Shown: positions 18,615-27,338, counted from the stretch's first letter. The stretch: DNA of 64,000 bases from Inhella proteolytica (GCF_016093275.1 NZ_JAEDAK010000004.1:186001-250000), one strand, 5' to 3'. Numbers and translations: made by a program. The notes: generated by a model not told the origin, from the letters alone.

Positions 18615-19673
18615 ATGCACCTGCTGACCCCCGAAGCCTGGGCCGCGCACTACCGCCAGTTCGCCGCCGTCGATTGCCCCAACCAGCCCAGCTATGTGGC
18701 GATCTGCCACGCGGTGGCGGCGGACCCCGAACTGCTCGCCCTGCACGCGCCCATTCCGCCCGAGCAGGCGCGCGCCAATCTCTTTCTGGCCGCCGTGCAC
18801 GAACGCCTGCTGGCCGGTGTGGCGCACCCGCTGGCGGCCTACTTCCCCAGCCTGGGCGGCCGGCGCGCGCCCGACGCCGAGCTGCCCGCGTTGCTGCGCG
18901 ACTTCGTGCTCGGCCCCGAGCGGCCGCGCATCGAGGCCCATCTGCGCCAGCGCGCCACGCAGACCAACGAGGCCGGCCGCAGCGCCATGCTGCGCCTGGC
19001 CCTGGATGCCCTCGGCGACGAGCAGCCGCGCCTGGCCCTGTTCGAGGTGGGCGCCAGCGCCGGCCTGAACCTGGGGGTGGACGAGGACCGCATCGACTAC
19101 GGCGCCTTCCAGCGCGGCCCGGGAACGCGCCTGCAACTGCGCTGCGAGTGGCTGGACGGCACACCCCCACCCGCCAGCCCCTGGCAGCTGGTGGCGCGCG
19201 CCGGCATGGACCTGGCGCCCGTGGACGCGCACGACCCGGTGGCCCGCCGCTGGCTCGAAGCCTGCGTGTGGGCAGACGACGTGGCACGCCTGCAGCGCCT
19301 GCGCCAGGCCCTGGCCTGGGCGCAAGCGCGCGGGCCGCGCATCCAGGCCCATGCGGACGGCCTGCAGGCCCTGGACGACTGGCGCGCCGCGTTGCCGACC
19401 GGCGTGCAGCCGGTGCTGCTGACCAGCTGGGTGCTGGGCTATCTGCAGCCCGAAGCGCGCCAGCGCTTCCATGCCGAGACCCTGCGCCGCGTGCGCGAGC
19501 AGGGCCTGGCCTGGATCTGCGCCGAAGCCCCGGCCCACCACCCGATGCCGGCTCCGACTGCCCCGCCCAGCCCCGACGGCCAGTCCCCCATGCTGCTGAG
19601 CTTGCACACCCACGCCGGCAGCCGGCCCCTGCTGTGGAGCCATCCACACGGCAACTGGGCACGCGCAGCCTGA
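18615..19673 (+). CDS. DUF2332 family protein
   Basis: A 352-residue cytoplasmic protein matching the DUF2332 pattern: an early region YRQFAAVDCPNQPSYVAICHAVA, the segment LALFEVGASAGLNLGVDEDRIDYG, and a C-terminal LLSLHTHAGSRPLLWSHPHGNW. The EVGASAGLNL segment looks like a Rossmann or methyltransferase-type glycine loop, but no catalytic activity is established. It is divergent from the Crp/Fnr regulator and followed by tyrB after 130 bp. Confidence 0.85.
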   Translation: MHLLTPEAWAAHYRQFAAVDCPNQPSYVAICHAVAADPELLALHAPIPPEQARANLFLAAVHERLLAGVAHPLAAYFPSLGGRRAPDAELPALLRDFVLGPERPRIEAHLRQRATQTNEAGRSAMLRLALDALGDEQPRLALFEVGASAGLNLGVDEDRIDYGAFQRGPGTRLQLRCEWLDGTPPPASPWQLVARAGMDLAPVDAHDPVARRWLEACVWADDVARLQRLRQALAWAQARGPRIQAHADGLQALDDWRAALPTGVQPVLLTSWVLGYLQPEARQRFHAETLRRVREQGLAWICAEAPAHHPMPAPTAPPSPDGQSPMLLSLHTHAGSRPLLWSHPHGNWARAA

Positions 19674-19803
19674 AGCCCGGGCGGGGCGATGCTGCCGCCA
19701 GCCGACCCGCTGCCAAACCGGCATAGCGCGCTTGGGCAGGCACGAAGCGCGGAGCGGCCGGACATCGGGATAATCCCGGACTCCTTCCAGCCCTGCTACC
19801 GCC

Positions 19804-20988
19804 ATGTTTGCGCACATCCCTCCCTACGCCGGCGACCCCATCCTCAGCCTGAACGAGGCCTTCCAGAAGGACCCCCGTCAAGGCAAGGTCAACCTCTCGA
19901 TCGGCATCTACTTCGACGAGAACGGCAAGATTCCGGCGCTGGAATCGGTGCGCAAGGCCGAGCATCTGGTGGTCAACGCCGCCGGCGCCCGCCCCTACCT
20001 GCCGATGGAGGGCGCGGCCAATTTCCGCAGCGCCGTGCAGACCTTGCTGTTCGGCGATCACCCCGCGCTGAAGGCCGGTCGCATCGCCACCATCCAGGGC
20101 GTCGGCAGCTCGGGCGGCCTGAAGGTCGCGGCCGATTTCATCAAGGCCCATTTCCCGGCCTCCAAGATCTACCTGAGCAGCCCCACCTGGGACAACCACC
20201 GCGCGGTGTTCGAGGGCTCGGGCGTCGAAACCACCACCTACCCCTACTACCAGGACGGCCAGGTCGACTTCGCCGGCATGCTGGACGCGCTGCGCCAGGC
20301 CCCGGCCCGCTCGGTGGTGCTGCTGCACGCCTGCTGCCACAACCCCACCGGCGTGGACCTGAGCGCTGCGCAATGGACCGAACTCGTCAAGCTGCTCAAC
20401 GAGCGCGAGCTGCTGCCCTTCCTGGACCTGGCCTATCAGGGCTATGGCGACGGCCTCGATGAAGACCTGTTCGCGGTGCGCGAGCTGCTGAACGCCGGCG
20501 GCCCCTTCCTGCTGGCCAACAGCTTCAGCAAGAACATGAGCGTGTACGGCGAGCGCTGCGGCGCGCTCAGCGTCGTCTGTCCCACCGCCGAGCAGGCCGA
20601 GAAGGTGCTGGGCCAGCTCAAGTTCATGATCCGCCGCAACTACAGCAACCCGCCCACGTTCGGCGGCCAAGTGGTGGCCACGGTGCTGAACACCCCCGAG
20701 CTGAACCAGATGTGGCGCAACGAGGTGGATGCCATGCGCACCCGCATCAAAGCCATGCGCAAGGCCTTGCACGAGGTGCTGAGCGCCAAGGTGCCGGGCC
20801 GCAACTTCGACTACTTCCTGACCCAGCGCGGCATGTTCAGCTACACCGGCCTGAGTGGCGAGCAGGTGGATGCGCTGAAGGACACGCACGGCGTGTACCT
20901 GGTGCGCAGCGGCCGCATGTGCGTGGCGGGCCTGAACAGCAAGAACGTCGAAGTGGTGGCCAACGCCATGGCCGCGGTGCTGGCCTGA
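19804..20988 (+). CDS. tyrB: aromatic amino acid aminotransferase (class I, Iα)
   Basis: A 394-residue PLP aminotransferase of the AspC/TyrB group. It begins MFAHIPPYAGDPILSLNEAFQKDPR, has the HACCHNPTGVDLS segment that contacts PLP, and carries the Schiff-base lysine K243 in NSFSKNMSVYGERCG. It transfers amino groups between tyrosine, phenylalanine or aspartate and 2-oxoglutarate in the cytosol. TyrB and AspC are hard to tell apart by sequence alone; TyrB is the usual assignment in Burkholderiales. A GATAAT string at 19769-19774 could be a -10 element, but I see no good -35. Confidence 0.9.
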   Translation: MFAHIPPYAGDPILSLNEAFQKDPRQGKVNLSIGIYFDENGKIPALESVRKAEHLVVNAAGARPYLPMEGAANFRSAVQTLLFGDHPALKAGRIATIQGVGSSGGLKVAADFIKAHFPASKIYLSSPTWDNHRAVFEGSGVETTTYPYYQDGQVDFAGMLDALRQAPARSVVLLHACCHNPTGVDLSAAQWTELVKLLNERELLPFLDLAYQGYGDGLDEDLFAVRELLNAGGPFLLANSFSKNMSVYGERCGALSVVCPTAEQAEKVLGQLKFMIRRNYSNPPTFGGQVVATVLNTPELNQMWRNEVDAMRTRIKAMRKALHEVLSAKVPGRNFDYFLTQRGMFSYTGLSGEQVDALKDTHGVYLVRSGRMCVAGLNSKNVEVVANAMAAVLA

Positions 20989-21028
20989 GCAGCCCCAGAA
21001 TCCAGCGTCATCCCCCGGGAGGGTTGTG

Positions 21029-21910
21029 ATGGCGCTGGATGGCAAGGACCTGAACCTGGTGCTCGCGCTGGTGCGCGGGCGCAGCCTGCCCGAGGCGGCG
21101 CAACGCCTCGGCATGGACCCCTCCTCCGTCTACCGCGGGCTCAAGCGCATTGAAAAGAACCTGGGCCGCACGCTGTTCGAGCGCAGCGCCCAAGGCATGG
21201 CACCGGGCGAGCTGGCGCTGCAGCTGGCCGAGCGCGCTGCCGCCATCGAGGCCGAGCTGCAGGCCGCCGCCGAGCTGCTCCAAGCGGAAGGCGCGGCCCT
21301 CACCGGCACGCTGCGCATCGCCACCAACGAGCTGCTGCTGCACGGCCTGCTGCTGCCCCTGCTGCCGGCCTTTCAGGCCCTGCACCCGCGGCTGGAGATC
21401 GAGCTGCTGAGCGGGGCCGGCCTGGTGCGCCTGGACCGCCGCGAGGCCGACGTGGCCCTGCGCGGCACCGACCGGCCGCCCGAGCACCTGGTGGGCGCGC
21501 GGCTGGGGCGCCTGCACGTGGCGCTCTGGGCCCACCCGGATTACCTGGCCCGCCTGCCCACCGGCACGCCCATCGAGGCGATGCAATGGGCCACGCCGGA
21601 CGCCGACCCCGAGCTGGCCGACTACCCCTCCAAGCGCTGGCGCCAAGCGCGCTGGCCCGGCCTGCGGCCGCAGCTGCGCTGCGACAGCCTGCTGGCCACC
21701 CTGGGCGCCGTGGCCCAGGGCGCGGCTGTCGCCGTGGCACCCTATCTGCTGGCGCCGCCGCAGTGGGTGAACCTGAGCGGGCGGGTGGACGAGGCCGGCT
21801 CGGACTGCTGGCTGCTGACCCACCCCGACCTGCGCGCGCGCCGCCGTGTGCAGGCTCTGTTCGCCTTCCTGCGTGAGAAAGCGCCCGCGCGGCTGGCGGC
21901 GGGCGCCTAG
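21029..21910 (+). CDS. LysR family transcriptional regulator
   Basis: A 293-residue LysR regulator. The N-terminal winged helix reads LNLVLALVRGRSLPEAAQRLGMDPSSVYRGLKRIEKNLGRTLFERSAQGM; the C-terminal two-lobe effector domain starts at GTLRIATNELLL. GGGAGGG upstream supports ATG 21029 over GTG 21026. It runs 4 bp into the convergent zinc-type dehydrogenase gene. The classical divergent target is missing, as tyrB precedes it on the same strand, so its regulon cannot be read from position. Confidence 0.9.
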   Translation: MALDGKDLNLVLALVRGRSLPEAAQRLGMDPSSVYRGLKRIEKNLGRTLFERSAQGMAPGELALQLAERAAAIEAELQAAAELLQAEGAALTGTLRIATNELLLHGLLLPLLPAFQALHPRLEIELLSGAGLVRLDRREADVALRGTDRPPEHLVGARLGRLHVALWAHPDYLARLPTGTPIEAMQWATPDADPELADYPSKRWRQARWPGLRPQLRCDSLLATLGAVAQGAAVAVAPYLLAPPQWVNLSGRVDEAGSDCWLLTHPDLRARRRVQALFAFLREKAPARLAAGA

Positions 21911-22935
21911 TCGAGCGTCACCAGCACCTTGCCCAGGCGCTCGCCCGCGGCCAGGGTGGCGAAGGCCTGCGGCAGTTCGGCGAAACCGTAGCGGGCGGCA
22001 ATGGTGGGGCGCAGGCCGCGCTGCTGCACGAAGCGCAGCAGATCGGCCAGCATGCGCCGGCTGCCCACCAGCACGCCCTGCAGGCGCAGCGCGCCGTCGA
22101 TCAGGGCGTCGGCATCCACCGCGCCGCCCCAGCCGCTGGTGCCGCCCACCACCGCCACCGTGCCGGCGGGGCGGGTCGCGCGCATCGATTCGGCCAGCGT
22201 GGCCTGGCCGCTGGTCTCGATGACGCGGTCGACACCCTGGCCGCCGTTGAGCTCGCGCACCTTGGCGGCCCAGCCGGCTTCGTCGCGGCCGATCCGCAGC
22301 GTCGCCGCCGCGCCCAGGGCCTGGGCCTGCGCCAGGCGCTCGGGCCGGCTGGAGCTGACGATGGCGCGCAGCCCGGCCGCCACGGCCAGCTGCAGCGCCC
22401 AGGTGGCCACGCCGCCGGTGCCGAGGATCAGCACCGCCTCGCCCGGCCGCCAGGGGCCGACCTCGAACAGCGCGTGCCAGGCGGTAACGCCCGCGGTGGG
22501 CAGGCTGGCGGCCGTTTCAAAGTCCATGTCCTCGGGCAGGTGCAGCAGGCCTTCGGCGGGCAGGAGCACGGCTTGAGCCAGCAGGCCAGGGCCACGGCCA
22601 CCCAGGGCCAGGCGGGTGGCCGTCGGGTTGGGCGGGCCGTCCTGCCAATGCGGGAAGAAGCTGGCCAGCACGCGGTCGCCCGGGCGCAGCGTGCTCACGC
22701 CTTCGCCCACGGCCAGCACCTCGCCGGCGCCGTCCGAACCCGGCTGGGCCGCGCCCTCGCCGGGTGCATCGGCCATCCAGGCGTCGCGGGCATTCAGGGC
22801 GGCCACGCGCGGGCGCAGCAGCACCTCGCCCCGGCCGGGGGCGTGGACTTCGCGCGCCACCTGGCGCAGGCCGGCCAGGCCCAGGCCGCGTGGCAGCTCC
22901 CAGGCGTTCACGGTCAGCGGGAAATGGGGCGTCAT
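21907..22935 (-). CDS. MDR-family NAD(P)-dependent alcohol/quinone oxidoreductase
   Basis: A 342-residue medium-chain dehydrogenase. The N-terminal GroES-like domain contains RPRVAALNARDAWM, GSDGAGEVLAVGEGV and GDRVLASFF; the Rossmann fold begins LILGTGGVATWALQLAVAAG. The cysteine-rich structural-zinc loop is absent, which places it nearer zinc-independent quinone oxidoreductases than classical alcohol dehydrogenases. Substrate unknown. It is divergent from the bufferin operon, and the 229 bp between them hold the promoters of both. Confidence 0.88.
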   Translation of the reverse strand: MTPHFPLTVNAWELPRGLGLAGLRQVAREVHAPGRGEVLLRPRVAALNARDAWMADAPGEGAAQPGSDGAGEVLAVGEGVSTLRPGDRVLASFFPHWQDGPPNPTATRLALGGRGPGLLAQAVLLPAEGLLHLPEDMDFETAASLPTAGVTAWHALFEVGPWRPGEAVLILGTGGVATWALQLAVAAGLRAIVSSSRPERLAQAQALGAAATLRIGRDEAGWAAKVRELNGGQGVDRVIETSGQATLAESMRATRPAGTVAVVGGTSGWGGAVDADALIDGALRLQGVLVGSRRMLADLLRFVQQRGLRPTIAARYGFAELPQAFATLAAGERLGKVLVTLD

Positions 22936-23071
22936 GGTGGTCTCCTGTGCAAGCGGCGATGCGCCACTGTTGCAGCGGCAGCTCGGCGGCGGAATGGGCG
23001 TGCGCGCCGGCGGCAGTTGCAGGCACGCCTAGGGATAAACCCGTGAATCCCGGCATTCGGCAGCCTGCGTA

Positions 23072-23096
23072 GTAAGTTCGCCGCCGCCTCTTCGAC
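23072..23096 (+). promoter_or_regulatory. candidate ECF-type promoter of the bufferin operon
   Basis: GTAAGT (23072-23077), 15 bases, then CGAC (23093-23096) resembles the GTAAC-N16-CGAA class used by ECF sigma factors that control several bufferin operons. It would start transcription about 60 nt before bufA. This is a pattern match only. Confidence 0.25.
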
Positions 23097-23164
23097 CACA
23101 GGTGGCGCCGCCTGGTGGGAGCCTCCCGCTACGGCGTTTCTTCTACCCACAAGGAGTGCGAGAG

Positions 23165-23425
23165 ATGCAAACCAAGATGAAGTCGGGCGTTGCCCTGGCC
23201 GCCGCCGCAGCCGCCCTGTTTGCCGCCGGTACCTTCAGCACCGCCGCCAGCGCGGCCGAGGACGCCAAGGTCAAGTGTTCGGGCGTCAACAGCTGCAAGG
23301 GCTCGAGCGAATGCAAGACGGCCAAGAGCGGCTGCAAGGGCCAGAACAGCTGCAAGGGCCAGGGCTGGGTGCACAAGAAGAGCGCCGAGGAGTGCACCAA
23401 GGCCGGCGGGAAAGTGGAGAAGTAA
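23165..23425 (+). CDS. bufA: bufferin-type cysteine-rich secreted peptide (BufA, probably BufA2-like)
   Basis: An 86-residue precursor. A signal peptide (MQTKMKSGVALAAAAAALFAAG...ASA) is followed by a mature peptide with six cysteines, C38, C44, C50, C57, C63 and C77, the first five spaced 6-6-7-6 in CxGxNSCKG-type repeats and the last in SAEEC. Bufferins are periplasmic peptides in which an MNIO enzyme converts cysteines to copper-binding groups and which buffer copper stress. The CKGQ/NSCKG repeats and the EEC tail look more like BufA2 than DUF2282 BufA1, but I cannot verify this. AAGGAG 8 nt upstream supports ATG 23165. bufB and bufC follow. Confidence 0.85.
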   Translation: MQTKMKSGVALAAAAAALFAAGTFSTAASAAEDAKVKCSGVNSCKGSSECKTAKSGCKGQNSCKGQGWVHKKSAEECTKAGGKVEK

Positions 23426-23450
23426 CCCCCCGAAGCGGCCCAATGGGCCA

Positions 23451-23471
23451 GCCAAGGCCAGAGGCCTTGGC
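23451..23471 (+). terminator. hairpin between bufA and bufB, possible attenuator
   Basis: GCCAAGGCC, AGA, GGCCTTGGC: a perfect 9-bp stem 26 nt after the bufA stop and 132 nt before bufB, followed by a short CTTTGG. Partial termination or RNA protection here would give more peptide than enzyme, a sensible stoichiometry. No long T-run follows. Confidence 0.45.
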
Positions 23472-23602
23472 CTTTGGTAGGCACAGCCAGCCCACAGGGC
23501 TGTCTGTGTCCGACCTCAGCCCCCCAGGGGGCGCCGCGAGTGGCCCGGCGAAGCCGGTTCCACCGCGGCCGCTTGGGTTTCGAGCATTTGCCGAAAGATT
23601 GA

Positions 23603-24439
23603 ATGAACGTCCCTGTGAACGGCTTCGGCCTTGGTGCGCGCGTCGAGCATTACGAGGATCTGAAGCGCGCGGCCGATGAGGGCTGGGGGAACCGGCCGGA
23701 ATGGCTGGAGTTCATCAGCGAGAACTTCATGGTCGGGGGCGGGGCGCCGCTGGTGCATCTGGACGCGCTGCGCGCGCGCTACCCGGCGGTGCTGCATGGC
23801 GTCAGCCTGAACCTGGGTTCGACCGACCCGCTGCGCGCCGACTATCTCGGCGCACTGGCCGCCCTGGTCGAGCGCGTGCAGCCGGCCTGGGTCAGCGACC
23901 ACCTGTGCTGGACCGGCACGGCCCACGGCCAGTTGCACGACCTGCTGCCGCTGCCCTATGCGCAGGCCACGCTGGCCCATCTGTGCGGGCGCATCCAGCA
24001 GGTGCAGGAGCGCCTGCGCCGGCCGCTGGTGATCGAGAACGTCAGCAGCTATGTGCAGTTCGCGGCCGATGAAATGGGCGAGGCCGAGTTCATCGCCGCG
24101 CTGGTGCGGCGCAGCGGCTGCCAGCTGCTGCTGGACGTGAACAACATCTATGTCAGCCACCGCAACCACGGCTTTGATGCGCGCGGCTTCATCGACGCGA
24201 TTCCGGCCGCCGCGGTGGTGCAGATCCATCTGGCCGGGCATGAGGACGAGGGCGGCTTGGTGATCGACACGCACGACCACCCGATCCGCGCCGAGGTCTG
24301 GGCGCTGTACGCCTACGCGCTGCAGCGCCTGGGCGCGCGGCCCACGATGATCGAGCGCGACGACCACATCCCCCCGCTGCCCGAGCTGCTGGCCGAGCTG
24401 GACCAGGCGCGCGCCGTGGCGCGGGCGGTGCTGGCATGA
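23603..24439 (+). CDS. bufB: BufB: MNIO (DUF692) multinuclear iron oxygenase
   Basis: A 278-residue TIM-barrel enzyme of the DUF692 family, related to MbnB. Its expected metal ligands are all visible: H65 (LHGVSLNLG), D99-H100 (SDHLCW), E145-N146 (IENVSSY), D178/N180/N181 (LLDVNNIYV), H209 and H213 (IHLAGH), D222-H224 (DTHDHP) and E251 (IERDDHIPPL). Family members use two or three iron ions to oxidise peptide cysteines; here the substrate is almost certainly the adjacent BufA peptide. The stop overlaps bufC (ATGA). The ribosome site is weak. Confidence 0.93.
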   Translation: MNVPVNGFGLGARVEHYEDLKRAADEGWGNRPEWLEFISENFMVGGGAPLVHLDALRARYPAVLHGVSLNLGSTDPLRADYLGALAALVERVQPAWVSDHLCWTGTAHGQLHDLLPLPYAQATLAHLCGRIQQVQERLRRPLVIENVSSYVQFAADEMGEAEFIAALVRRSGCQLLLDVNNIYVSHRNHGFDARGFIDAIPAAAVVQIHLAGHEDEGGLVIDTHDHPIRAEVWALYAYALQRLGARPTMIERDDHIPPLPELLAELDQARAVARAVLA

Positions 24440-25188
24440 AGACGCTGGCGCAGATCCAGGCCACGCTGCAGCACGCGGTGCGCGCCGGCGAGCCGGCCCC
24501 GGACGGCCTGCTGCGCGGCAGCGCGCAGGGCCTGGCCATCTACCAGCACGCCTACCGCGCCCGCCTGCGCGAGGCCCTGGCCGACAACCACCCGGCCCTG
24601 GCCCAGGCTGTGGGCGACAAAGGCTTCGCCGCGCTGGCCGCGGCCTATCTGGAGGCCGAGCCGCCGACCGAACCCTCGATCCGCTGGTACGGCCACCGGC
24701 TGGCGGCCTTCATGGACGGCTGGGCCGAGCTGCCGCACCCGGCGCTGGCCGATCTGGCGCGCTTGGACTGGGCCTTGCGCCAGGCCTTTGACGCCGCCGC
24801 GCACCCGCTGCTGGGCCCGTCCGAGCTGGCCGCGCTGCGCCCCGATGAATGGGCCGACCTGCGGCTGCGCCTGCAGCCCTCGGTCCAGCGGCTGGATCTG
24901 CATTGGGCCGTGGGCCCGGCCTGGCATGCATTGAACGCGGCACGCGCGGCCGGCCAGGAGGCCGAACTGTCTGAGCCGCAGGCCCGGGCTCACAGCCTGC
25001 TGGTGTGGCGCAGCGGCCTGCAGCCGCACTGGCGCAGCCTGGCCGAGGACGAAGCCGCGGCGCTGCAGGCCCTGCTCCAGGAACCGGCGCTGGCCGATTG
25101 GCTGGCCGCCCAGGGCGAAGCCGCACTGCCGCAGGCCGTGGGCTGGCTGCAGGCCTGGAGCGCGGAAGGCTTGCTCGCCGTGGCTTGA
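24436..25188 (+). CDS. bufC: BufC: DUF2063 putative DNA-binding / precursor-recognition protein
   Basis: A 250-residue protein with an N-terminal DUF2063 domain (GLAIYQHAYRARLREALADNHPALAQAVGDKGFAALAAAYL) and a C-terminal extension. DUF2063 proteins accompany DUF692 enzymes in bufferin operons and are thought to bring precursor peptide and oxygenase together; an older DNA-binding label is unsupported. It overlaps bufB by ATGA, giving tight translational coupling and probably a 1:1 partner. No DoxX-like membrane gene follows, unlike many bufferin operons. Confidence 0.9.
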   Translation: MKTLAQIQATLQHAVRAGEPAPDGLLRGSAQGLAIYQHAYRARLREALADNHPALAQAVGDKGFAALAAAYLEAEPPTEPSIRWYGHRLAAFMDGWAELPHPALADLARLDWALRQAFDAAAHPLLGPSELAALRPDEWADLRLRLQPSVQRLDLHWAVGPAWHALNAARAAGQEAELSEPQARAHSLLVWRSGLQPHWRSLAEDEAAALQALLQEPALADWLAAQGEAALPQAVGWLQAWSAEGLLAVA

Positions 25189-25284
25189 GCGGGGTCAAAC
25201 CGGCGCTGCGGCGGACTTGATGGCGCGCAAACCCGGCGCGGCCGCACGGGCCGAGCATGGAGGCATTCCAACCCGGAGGCTTTC

Positions 25285-25665
25285 ATGTCCCTGTTCCACG
25301 CCGTTCTTTGGCTCGACCACCACGAAGCCAAGCTGCTGCAGTTCGATGCCGACCATGTCGAGGCCGAGCGCCTGCGCGCGCACAGCCACCACACCAAGCA
25401 GCATGGCAGCGCGGTGCGCAGCGAGCACGAGTTCTTTGCCGAGGTCTGCGCCGCCCTGCAGGGCATCACCGAGGTGCTGGTGACCGGCTCGCGCACCGCG
25501 CAGTCGGACTTCCGCCATTACCTGGAAAAGCACCGCCCGCAGCAGGTGGGGCAGGTGGTGGGCTATGAGTCGGTGGACCAGCTCAGCGACAAGCAGCTGG
25601 TGGCGCTGGCGCGCCAGTACTTCGTCAAGCACGACCGCATGAACGGCGTGCCCACTCCCACCTGA
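25285..25665 (+). CDS. small conserved protein related to 'translational machinery protein' family
   Basis: A 126-residue cytoplasmic protein starting MSLFHAVLWLDHHEAKLLQFDADHVE and ending in VGQVVGYESVDQLSDKQLVALARQYF. The alternating FHAVLWLDHHEA, TEVLVTGSRTAQSDFRHYLEKH and VGYESVDQLSDKQLVALARQYF segments match a widespread proteobacterial family loosely annotated as translational machinery protein, with similarity to eRF1 domain 3. No activity is established. ATG 25285 is preceded by GGAGG. The gene is 97 bp behind bufC and its stop abuts the convergent glycosyltransferase. Confidence 0.75.
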   Translation: MSLFHAVLWLDHHEAKLLQFDADHVEAERLRAHSHHTKQHGSAVRSEHEFFAEVCAALQGITEVLVTGSRTAQSDFRHYLEKHRPQQVGQVVGYESVDQLSDKQLVALARQYFVKHDRMNGVPTPT

Positions 25666-26622
25666 TCAGCGCGCGAGCAGTTCCACGGCCTGGGCGCGCA
25701 CCGCGGCGCGCGCCGGCCACACCTGGCCGGGCCCCTGCACGATGTGCACCGTGGGGCCCCAGGCGCGCCACAGCGCGGGGTCGGTAGGGCCTAGCACCGA
25801 CAGCAGCGGTGCTTCCACCGCCGCGGCCAGATGGCCGGGGCCGGTGTCGTTGCTGACCAGCAGCGCCGCGCGCTGCAGCAGCGCCGCCAGCACACCCAGG
25901 TTCACGCGCTCCAGGCACAGGGCCTGGGGGTACTGCGTGCGCGCTTCCTCTTCCTCGCCCGGGCCGGGGCAGATCAACACCGGCAGGCCCAGGCCCTGCA
26001 GCTCATCGGCCGCAAAGGCCGGGAAGTCCGGCCAGACCTTGTTCTGGCCCGCGAAGGTGCCACCGGCAAAGGGGCAGATGACGATGAAGCCGCCGGCCGG
26101 CAGCCCATGCTGCGCGCACAGGGCCTCGGCGGCCTCGTGGTGGCGCGGCGCCACCTGCAGGCCCAGGCGTTCGGGCAGCGGCGCGTCCTGGCCCAGCAGG
26201 GCGCTGGCCAGGTGCCAGTACACCTCCAGCTCGTGCCGATCGGGCCGCGGCACCGAACGGCCGAGCAGCCAGCCGCGCGCCTCACGGTTGTGGCCGATGG
26301 CGCGCAGACCGGCCAGGCGCATGTCCAGTGCGCTGCCGAAGGAATAGGGGAAGGCGACGGCGTTGATGCGGCCGTCAAAGCCCGGGTCGCGCTGGCGCAG
26401 CTCGTGGCGCAGGCGGCGCAGCAGGGCCACACGCTCGCGCAGGCTCTTGGGCTGCTTGTGCACCGGCCAGCCATGGCCTGCCAGCAGCTCGGCGGCCCAG
26501 GGCTTGCCCACCAGATGCAGCTCGTAGCCGGCCGCCTGCAGGCGCTCCAGCGCGGGCAGGCCCAGCAGCACATCGCCCACCCAGTTGCGCAGGCGCACGA
26601 TCAAGGGGCGGGGAGTCGACAT
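25666..26622 (-). CDS. glycosyltransferase family 9 (heptosyltransferase-like)
   Basis: A 318-residue GT-B-type enzyme. PLIVRLRNWVGDVLLGLPALERL is the N-terminal signature of LPS heptosyltransferases, and VICPFAGGTFAGQNKVWP and LVSNDTGPGHLAAAVEAPLLSVLGPTDP form the C-terminal donor site. It probably adds a heptose or related sugar to lipopolysaccharide core in the inner leaflet. Which heptosyltransferase it is (WaaC, WaaF or WaaQ-like) cannot be said. A DUF4254 gene lies divergently beside it, a pairing often found in LPS or surface-polysaccharide loci. Confidence 0.9.
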   Translation of the reverse strand: MSTPRPLIVRLRNWVGDVLLGLPALERLQAAGYELHLVGKPWAAELLAGHGWPVHKQPKSLRERVALLRRLRHELRQRDPGFDGRINAVAFPYSFGSALDMRLAGLRAIGHNREARGWLLGRSVPRPDRHELEVYWHLASALLGQDAPLPERLGLQVAPRHHEAAEALCAQHGLPAGGFIVICPFAGGTFAGQNKVWPDFPAFAADELQGLGLPVLICPGPGEEEEARTQYPQALCLERVNLGVLAALLQRAALLVSNDTGPGHLAAAVEAPLLSVLGPTDPALWRAWGPTVHIVQGPGQVWPARAAVRAQAVELLAR

Positions 26623-26696
26623 TCAGGCCAGTACCGCGGTTCGAGACAATGCAAGGCGCGCGATTCTGGCACCCCGCCCCTGAAAGACTTCCTCTG

Positions 26697-27338
26697 ATGA
26701 CGCTCCCGACCTCCGCCGAGATCCTGACCCTACACGACGAGGCCCTGGCCCGCGCCGACTGGCCCGCCCATGCAGGCCCCGAGCTGACGGACCCGCTGCT
26801 GCACTGGATCCGCACCAACCACCGCTTCAACTGCCTGCTCTGGGCCGAAGAAGACCTGGCGCGCCGCACCCAGGTGGCGGAGGCCGAGATCGCCGCCAAC
26901 AAGCGCGCCATCGACGGCTTCAACCAGGCCCGCAACGACGCCACCGAGCGCGTGGACGAACTGCTGCTCTTGGCCCTGGGCCTGGTGGACCCGGCCACGG
27001 TGGGCAGCGACACCCCGCGCAGCCAGGTACCCGCGGGCGCACGCCTGAACAGCGAGACCGCCGGCAGCATGCTGGACCGGCTGTCCATCATGGCCCTGAA
27101 GTGCCGCGCCATGCGCCAGCAGACCGAGCGCCAGGACGTGGACGCGGCCCACCGCGCCAGCTGCAGCGCCCGCCTGGCGCGCCTGGAAGAACAGCGCCAG
27201 GACCTGGCCGCTTGCTTCGACGCCCTGCTGGCCGACGCCCAGGCCGGCCGCGCCTACTTCAAGGTCTACCGCCAGTTCAAGATGTACAACGACGCGCGCT
27301 TCAACCCGGCGCTCGTGGCGGAAGCTCAGACGAAATAG
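26697..27338 (+). CDS. DUF4254 family protein
   Basis: A 213-residue cytoplasmic protein, helical by composition. It has the hallmarks of DUF4254: LLHWIRTNHRFNCLLWAEEDLARR near the start, RSQVPAGARLNSETAGSMLDRLSIMALKCRAM in the middle and CFDALLADAQAGRAYFKVYRQFKMYNDARFNP at the end. Function is unknown; it is often encoded next to GT9 heptosyltransferases, as here. ATG 26697 is the first in-frame start of reasonable length and lies 74 bp from the glycosyltransferase start. Confidence 0.85.
   Translation: MTLPTSAEILTLHDEALARADWPAHAGPELTDPLLHWIRTNHRFNCLLWAEEDLARRTQVAEAEIAANKRAIDGFNQARNDATERVDELLLLALGLVDPATVGSDTPRSQVPAGARLNSETAGSMLDRLSIMALKCRAMRQQTERQDVDAAHRASCSARLARLEEQRQDLAACFDALLADAQAGRAYFKVYRQFKMYNDARFNPALVAEAQTK

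Noticed and set aside
17923-21114. A single very long minus-strand open frame covering the Crp/Fnr gene, DUF2332 and tyrB
   Set aside because: Only the first 217 codons at its low end are real; the rest lies opposite well-recognised genes and has a shadow-like composition (HGV, AGAG repeats).
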